From positions 1 through 10,004 of the forward strand of contig JANWYL010000104.1 in NCBI GenBank assembly GCA_025056955.1: a DNA stretch of 10,004 bases. The letters are read 5' to 3'. This stretch comes from Sandaracinaceae bacterium. Lineage in GTDB: Bacteria > Myxococcota_A > Polyangia > Polyangiales > Sandaracinaceae. Under the pieces are notes generated by a model. That model made no database searches, was not told where the DNA came from, and saw nothing but the letters and a program-made list of their open reading frames with translations. A program made the translations under genes and the position numbers. This document shows positions 6,038-10,004 of this stretch, piece after piece. The first letter of the stretch is position 1, and each line of letters begins with the position of its first letter.

Positions 6038-7039
6038 ATGACAAAAGCCCGCATGCTCGCCTCATCGTTTCCTTTTGGCTTAATGTGGCTGTTTGGAAAT
6101 TTGTTTATCGCAATCGCAGGATGTCGAATGGATTTCGACCCAGCTTCTTTTGTGGAGCAGCCCCGCTTGGTGGGAGTGCGCGCGCAGGTGGTTGGGGATG
6201 CTGATCGGGCCACTCCCCTTCCGGGGGAAAGGGTTCGGCTTGAAGCGTGGCTTCTTCAGCCCGCCATGCCCATCGAGGTCCGGGTTTCTGTGAGCATTTG
6301 CGTTGGGCTTGATGTGAGGCGCGGGCCATCCAGGTGCAGGGGCCAGCCTTTTTGGTCTGCCCTCATTCCCTCAAGCGCTGAAGGGCTAGAAGCCTTTGAA
6401 ATCACTGTACCAAACGCCGACGTCCTTCAGGGAGCAAGTTCGCTTCTTTTCACTTTTGTGTTGTGTCGTGGCCCCTCGAACCCTCGTCCCCTCCTCTCTG
6501 GCCCACTCTGCGAAGACCCACAGATTCAGGGCGAAATCGCCACCTTCAGCTTGCCAATCGCCTACGATCCTTTGAGTTTCAACCGCAATCCAAGCCTCGA
6601 TGCCATGGAAGTCTCAATTCAAGAAATGGCGTGGCTTCCAGCTGGGGAAACTCCGCCTTCGGATTGCAGGGCAGTGGCCGGCACACCAGATTTGCCCTTG
6701 CTTGTTGTTCCATCGTCGCAAAGCCCAATTGCTTTTCGAATCCTTTTTTCTGTGCCTGAATCGGCAAGGGAGCGCTTGCCATTTCCGCCAGAAGAAACGC
6801 GTTTTGAAAGCCTGCTTTTTTCACACTACACCACTCACGGCCGCCTCAAGCGGAGCTTCTCGGCAATCGACGGTTTAAACAGCCGCCCAATTGAAATCGA
6901 ATGGGAAGCCCCACCACAAAGCAGCCTCCGCCCACAAGGCACAAGGGTGCGCTTTACCTGGGTTGCACGCGACCTAAGAGGAGGCTTCGGCCGTAGCGAT
7001 CGCTTCTTGTGCCTTGTGCCTGAAGAAGCCATGCGCTGA
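6038..7039 (+). CDS. Cysteine-rich lipoprotein of unknown function, partner of the receptor gene
   Basis: A 333-residue protein with a lipoprotein signal peptide: basic start MTKAR, hydrophobic stretch to about residue 27, and lipobox IAGC with the lipidated Cys at 29. The residue after Cys is Arg, not Asp, so by the usual rule it is expected in the outer membrane. The mature protein begins CRMDFDPASF and continues PRLVGVRAQVVGD. From memory this resembles lipoproteins common in Myxococcota, which often start with an 'FDPxS...LRVLGVRA'-like segment, but no function is established. Beyond the lipid-carrying Cys there are six more (88, 100, 143, 158, 210, 325), an even number that would suit disulfides in an exported protein. 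The body looks beta-rich, with an Ig-like feel (GERVRLEAWL; RVRFTWVARDLRGGFG near the end). The gene starts 29 bp after the receptor stop, so the two are probably one operon. It could be a surface or periplasmic accessory to the receptor; this is inference. Confidence 0.75.
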   Translation: MTKARMLASSFPFGLMWLFGNLFIAIAGCRMDFDPASFVEQPRLVGVRAQVVGDADRATPLPGERVRLEAWLLQPAMPIEVRVSVSICVGLDVRRGPSRCRGQPFWSALIPSSAEGLEAFEITVPNADVLQGASSLLFTFVLCRGPSNPRPLLSGPLCEDPQIQGEIATFSLPIAYDPLSFNRNPSLDAMEVSIQEMAWLPAGETPPSDCRAVAGTPDLPLLVVPSSQSPIAFRILFSVPESARERLPFPPEETRFESLLFSHYTTHGRLKRSFSAIDGLNSRPIEIEWEAPPQSSLRPQGTRVRFTWVARDLRGGFGRSDRFLCLVPEEAMR

Positions 7040-7138
7040 GGCCATATCACAAAAGGGAGGCCACAAAGCTGGTTGCTTTCAAAACCACGAGAAGGAGCGC
7101 TCAAGGAAGCCAATTGAACTTCCGGCAAGCCCTCTCAC

Positions 7139-7906
7139 CTATCGCAGCGAAGTGAGGGCTCGCCCCCCATCGATTGAAGCGAGAAGCCCCGTGATCCACC
7201 CTGCCTCATCTGAGAGAAGAAAAGCCACAAGCGCTGCCACCTCCTCTGGTCGCCCCACCCGTCCGATGGGATGCGTTTCTTGGCTCCGTTCGAGAAAAGC
7301 CCTGTAGCGGGCCTCATCCATTCCTGCTCGGCGATGGAGCTCCGTGGGCACGACCCCTGGGTTCACTGCGTTTACCCGAACCCTATGGGGCGCAAGCTCC
7401 AAGGCAGCGCTTTGGACGAGCATATCAAGTGCTGCCTTGCTTGTGCAGTAGCCAAGAAGCCCCGCATAGGGGCGAAGTGAGGCCACGCTTGAAATTGCCA
7501 CAACCGAGGCATCTTTTCCCCCGCGGGCGCTTTCGATCAAGTGAGGCGCGGCGCGACACAAAAGATCATAGTTGGCGAAAAGATTGATCTCGAGAAGCCT
7601 TCTAAACTCTTGAGGATTTGGAACAAGCACCCCGTCGAAACCAATCGCCCCAGCATTGAGCACAAGCCCGTCCAGGCCTCCAAAGGCATCGACACAGGAC
7701 CTGATCGCCTGTGCATTGGCTTCTTCTTTGAGGTGATCGGCTTCAATCGCCAAAACCCCAAGCTCATCTGAGAGCACCTTGAGCTTTTCTTTTCGTCGAC
7801 CTGTGATTGCGACCCGAGCGCCATCGCTCACCAAGCGCCTTGCAATCGCCTCACCCAAGCCACTCGTTCCTCCAGTGACCAAAATTCGCTTCGATTGCAC
7901 CTGCAT
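7139..7906 (-). CDS. Short-chain dehydrogenase/reductase (classical SDR)
   Basis: A 255-residue NAD(P)-dependent oxidoreductase of the classical SDR family, cytosolic. The Rossmann glycine motif TGGTSGLG is at 11-18. NAG is at 84-86. The catalytic residues are Asn108 (INLF), Ser140 (ISSVAS), Tyr153 and Lys157 (YCTSK). NPGVVPTEL (182-190) matches the PG segment after strand 6, and IDGGRAL (245-251) matches the family C-terminus. Two arginines after strand 2 (TGRRKEK, 36-42) favour NADP(H) over NAD(H). Length and motifs are complete. GGGAGG lies 4 nt before the ATG. The start is 9 bp downstream of the hydrolase stop, so the gene is almost certainly translated from a shared mRNA and may act on the hydrolase product. 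The substrate cannot be told from sequence. It converges with the lipoprotein gene across a 99-bp gap that shows no clear terminator. Confidence 0.95.
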   Translation of the reverse strand: MQVQSKRILVTGGTSGLGEAIARRLVSDGARVAITGRRKEKLKVLSDELGVLAIEADHLKEEANAQAIRSCVDAFGGLDGLVLNAGAIGFDGVLVPNPQEFRRLLEINLFANYDLLCRAAPHLIESARGGKDASVVAISSVASLRPYAGLLGYCTSKAALDMLVQSAALELAPHRVRVNAVNPGVVPTELHRRAGMDEARYRAFLERSQETHPIGRVGRPEEVAALVAFLLSDEAGWITGLLASIDGGRALTSLR

Positions 7907-7910
7907 GGCG

Positions 7911-7916
7911 CCTCCC
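7911..7916 (-). promoter_or_regulatory. Ribosome binding site of the SDR gene
   Basis: On the minus strand GGGAGG lies 4 nt before the SDR ATG and touches the last base of the hydrolase TAG stop (7916-7918), showing tight coupling of the two genes. Confidence 0.75.
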
Positions 7917-8971
7917 TACGGCAACCTTCCTTCTTCCAAAGCCTTTTCCTGATCGGCATGCAGCGCCAACCAATCCCGGATGAGTGGCCAAACCGTCGTC
8001 GTCGCTTCTTTGCCGAGCACCAAATCGATGTGACCAAGCGGAAAGATGCGATAGCTCTTATGTGTTGAACGAGAAGCATCAAAAGCAGGCCGAACCGATT
8101 CTGGAGGAGCCAGATGATCCTGGCTTCCAGCAATCACCAAAAGGGGACGATCGAGAAGTTCAAAGGCCACCCGATAGTCAACTTTTCCGTCAAGGCTCTT
8201 CCAGCTTTCTCCTCGACCAATCTTGAAAATGTCAAGCGCCACAGCCAAGGTAGTATGTTCAAACGAGCGCTTGAGGTACTCTGCCAAAAGATCCCCCTCC
8301 ATTGTTCCTGGCCGCCAACCCCGAATTGGAAGGGGAAAAAAGGGTGAATCGAAAAGGGAACGTCGCTTCAGCAGAAAGCGACCCACTTTGCGGATGGGCA
8401 AACGCGGGTTGCGGTCAAAAAGGCCAGTAAAACCCAACCATGATGAAGCCTCCCGCAAAAACAGGAGCAAAGCAGATCCTTCCCCAAAGCGATACGGCGA
8501 GCCAATTGTTACGATTCCGAGAACCACATCCCGCAAGCAAGTTCCTGCTGCGCTATAGCTGATGAGCCCGCCCATCGAGTGGCCAATCAGGAAAAGCCCG
8601 AAGTGCCCCGAGAGCTTCAGGGCCTCTTTGGCCAAAGCAGGAAGATCCTCTTGGATGTATTCATCCAAGGTTCGGGGAAAAGGCGCACCGAAGCGGCGCG
8701 AGCGGCCATGCCCCCGCAACTCGACATTGAACACATCCCACCCAGCATCAGCGAGGTAGTTCGCAAATGAGCGGCGAGTCGAGTGCCAAGTGTAGCGGTT
8801 TTGACCAAATCCATGAACCAAAAGGATTGCCCCTTTTGATGGCTGCCCCACTTTGCGCTTGCGCACCATTCCCAGAGGATGGCGCCTCCCGACCATAATG
8901 ACATCTTTGATGAAGCGGCCTCGCCAAGAACCATCGATCGCCTGCTCAACAACCTCGGTGCGCAAAATCAT
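7916..8971 (-). CDS. Alpha/beta-fold hydrolase
   Basis: A serine hydrolase of the alpha/beta fold, 351 residues from the ATG at 8971. The oxyanion-hole motif HGFGQN is at 53-58, the nucleophile elbow GHSMGG at 130-135 (Ser132), the likely acid Asp285 in GSQDHLAPP, and the catalytic His314 in PLGHIDLVLGKEA. The substantial segment between the elbow and the acid (about 160-250) should form a lid or cap that shapes the pocket. It is rich in Phe, Arg and Leu. There is no signal peptide, so it is probably cytosolic. Substrate is unknown; ester, thioester or lipid-like substrates are typical of the family. The frame is open further upstream, where a TTG at 9022 would add 17 residues. I prefer 8971, but no start has a convincing ribosome binding site, so the N-terminus is uncertain. 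The gene is followed at 9 bp by an SDR and is divergent from pcnB. Confidence 0.9.
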   Translation of the reverse strand: MILRTEVVEQAIDGSWRGRFIKDVIMVGRRHPLGMVRKRKVGQPSKGAILLVHGFGQNRYTWHSTRRSFANYLADAGWDVFNVELRGHGRSRRFGAPFPRTLDEYIQEDLPALAKEALKLSGHFGLFLIGHSMGGLISYSAAGTCLRDVVLGIVTIGSPYRFGEGSALLLFLREASSWLGFTGLFDRNPRLPIRKVGRFLLKRRSLFDSPFFPLPIRGWRPGTMEGDLLAEYLKRSFEHTTLAVALDIFKIGRGESWKSLDGKVDYRVAFELLDRPLLVIAGSQDHLAPPESVRPAFDASRSTHKSYRIFPLGHIDLVLGKEATTTVWPLIRDWLALHADQEKALEEGRLP

Positions 8972-8996
8972 CAAAGAATAAGTGTAAGGCCTAGTT

Positions 8997-9013
8997 GGGA
9001 ATTGGGCATTCCC
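8997..9013. repeat. Inverted repeat in the hydrolase/pcnB divergent region
   Basis: GGGAATTGGGCATTCCC has 6-bp perfect arms around a 5-nt centre. It lies just upstream of the proposed hydrolase start, where an operator could sit. It may be chance. Confidence 0.3.
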
Positions 9014-9047
9014 CTTTTGCAAGCCAATGTGGGTTTTTGGATGATCC

Positions 9048-9076
9048 TTGGCCCATCAATTGTCCCTTTGGCCCAT
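9048..9076. repeat. Two direct repeats TTGGCCCAT spaced 20 bp apart
   Basis: TTGGCCCAT occurs at 9048-9056 and again at 9068-9076. The centre-to-centre distance of 20 bp is about two helical turns, placing both copies on the same DNA face, in the 193-bp divergent region between the hydrolase and pcnB. This would suit a regulator binding two half-sites. No regulator is known here. Confidence 0.35.
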
Positions 9077-9154
9077 ACCAGCCCCTTTTCCACTTGCCAG
9101 AAAACAAAAAGCGTTCCATTTTTCCCTCTAAGCAATGCCCCGTCTTGTTGTTTT

Positions 9155-9161
9155 GGGGGAG
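9155..9161 (+). promoter_or_regulatory. Probable ribosome binding site of pcnB
   Basis: GGGGGAG ends 3 nt before the ATG at 9165 and favours this start over the in-frame ATG at 9135, which has no purine-rich stretch at a suitable distance. The 3-nt spacing is short, so the choice is not certain. Confidence 0.5.
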
Positions 9162-9164
9162 CGA

Positions 9165-10004
9165 ATGAAAGAGGAATTGCTGCTCTCTGAAAAAGAAAAA
9201 GAGGAAGCACAGTCAGGCTGGAAGGTCTCCTATCGGCGTCACGTGGTCGCTTTGCGAAGGTTGGAACCCCATCCCAGTGACCCCCGTTTTCGCAATGGTC
9301 CAAAGCCTGCGCTTTATTTTTGCCGTTTTCCACGTGGGTCGATGGATCCTCATGCCCTGACAGTGCTTCACCGCTTGATGAGAGAGGGTTATCGGGCTTA
9401 TCTCGTTGGAGGATGCGTGCGGGATCTCTTGCTCGGCCGCTTCCCCAAAGACTTTGATGTGGCAACCGATGCACGGCCTGGCGAGCTCCGCCAACTGTTT
9501 CGCAGCAATTGCCGGATCATAGGCCGTCGTTTCCGGCTCGCCCATATCGTTTTCGGTGACAAGGTGATTGAAACAGCCACTTTTCGAAGGGATCCGGGCT
9601 TTTTCGAGACCGATGGAGACGAAGTTGAAGCCTCCCTTCGGGCACGTTCTGAAGACGTCGACCTTCTCATTCGAAACGACAATGCCTTTGGCGAGCCCCA
9701 CGAAGACGCCCTCCGACGAGACTTTCGAATGAACGGCCTCTTTTACGACATCGAAAGGGAAGAAGTGATCGACTATGTCGAAGGGATGCGGGACATTGAG
9801 GAACGCGTCCTTCGAACAATTGGGATCGCAGATCTGCGCTTTAGAGAAGATCCCGTCCGCATCCTGCGCGCGATCAGGCTAAGCGCCCGACTTGATGTTG
9901 GGATTGATGCCGAATGTTGGGATGCAATGGTCGCCCACCGCCATGAGCTTCTCAAAGCCGCGCGTGCTCGGCTTTTTGAAGAAATCATGCGGTGGATGCG
10001 GGGC
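9165..10004 (+). CDS. pcnB: Poly(A) polymerase I, N-terminal 280 residues (cut by window end)
   Basis: Nucleotidyltransferase of the class II poly(A) polymerase/CCA-enzyme superfamily; the frame is open to the last base. PcnB adds 3' poly(A) tails that promote RNA decay. The catalytic head is intact: LVGGCVRDLLLG (80-91), then PKDFDVATDARP (94-105) with the metal-binding pair Asp96/Asp98. GRRFRLAHIVFG (120-131) and ETATFRRDP (136-144) match PcnB more than CCA-adding enzymes. They are followed by NAFGEPHEDALRRDFRMN (173-190), the EGMRDIEERVLRTIG segment (206-220) and REDPVRILRAIR (227-238). The first roughly 60 residues are a charged, poorly conserved extension, also seen in proteobacterial PcnB. 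An ATG at 9135 would add 10 residues. A CCA-adding enzyme is the main alternative; the missing C-terminal half would help decide. Confidence 0.9.
   Translation, partial: MKEELLLSEKEKEEAQSGWKVSYRRHVVALRRLEPHPSDPRFRNGPKPALYFCRFPRGSMDPHALTVLHRLMREGYRAYLVGGCVRDLLLGRFPKDFDVATDARPGELRQLFRSNCRIIGRRFRLAHIVFGDKVIETATFRRDPGFFETDGDEVEASLRARSEDVDLLIRNDNAFGEPHEDALRRDFRMNGLFYDIEREEVIDYVEGMRDIEERVLRTIGIADLRFREDPVRILRAIRLSARLDVGIDAECWDAMVAHRHELLKAARARLFEEIMRWMRG

Noticed and set aside
7040..7138. Possible terminator between the convergent lipoprotein and SDR genes
   Set aside because: Only weak 5-bp stems were seen (AAAGC/GCTTT at 7065-7079 and GGAAG/CTTCC further right), with no T-run after a GC-rich stem.
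7916..8971. Polyhydroxyalkanoate synthase (PhaC)
   Set aside because: PhaC uses a Cys nucleophile in a GxCxG box. This protein has Ser in GHSMGG, so only the general alpha/beta-hydrolase call is supported.
9213..9701. Minus-strand open frame opposite pcnB
   Set aside because: The plus strand here encodes intact PcnB catalytic motifs.
1..10004. Mobile elements, CRISPR arrays, tRNA or rRNA genes
   Set aside because: I saw no transposase, integrase, regular spaced repeats, cloverleaf or rRNA-like sequence on either strand.

Overview
The window looks like chromosomal DNA of a free-living Gram-negative bacterium, most likely an uncultured member of the Myxococcota or another former deltaproteobacterial lineage. 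This placement is inference from gene style: a TonB-dependent receptor with its own TonB C-terminal domain, followed by a Cys-rich lipoprotein starting 'CRMDFDPASF', a poly(A) polymerase of the PcnB type, and an ECF-type sigma factor. I see no phage genes, transposases, CRISPR arrays, tRNA or rRNA. Base composition is uneven: the sigma-factor segment and parts of the receptor barrel are AT-rich, while bioB, the lamB/ycsF gene and the receptor's N-terminal part are GC-rich.

Layout, left to right. (1) 1-976, plus strand: the C-terminal end of an unrecognised protein, then 13 bp later a 172-aa ECF-like sigma factor with a strong Shine-Dalgarno sequence. (2) 977-1785: a gap of roughly 700-800 bp with no gene I can name, although several frames stay open for long distances. 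(3) 1786-3506, plus: biotin synthase (bioB), overlapped by 4 nt (GTGA) by a divergent LamB/YcsF (PxpA-like) protein. (4) 3558-7039, plus: an 816-aa outer-membrane receptor fusing a TonB C-terminal domain to plug and barrel, then a 333-aa lipoprotein; these look like one transcription unit, possibly continuing from bioB-ycsF. (5) 7139-8971, minus: an alpha/beta hydrolase followed by a short-chain dehydrogenase, 9 bp apart and clearly co-transcribed. (6) 9165-10004, plus: the first 280 residues of poly(A) polymerase PcnB, running off the right edge and divergent from the hydrolase.

How the parts may work together. The receptor and lipoprotein probably form an envelope uptake or sensing module. 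Its receptor may interact with the TonB/ExbBD machinery in an unusual way, because a TonB-like domain is part of the receptor itself. bioB and the LamB/YcsF protein are translationally coupled, but no other biotin-synthesis or 5-oxoprolinase genes are visible. The hydrolase-dehydrogenase pair suggests a two-step conversion of an ester- or alcohol-containing small molecule of unknown identity. The sigma factor has no recognisable anti-sigma factor downstream. The most unusual items are the TonB-domain/receptor fusion with its proline-rich linker and poly-C tract, and the diverged YcsF protein coupled to bioB.
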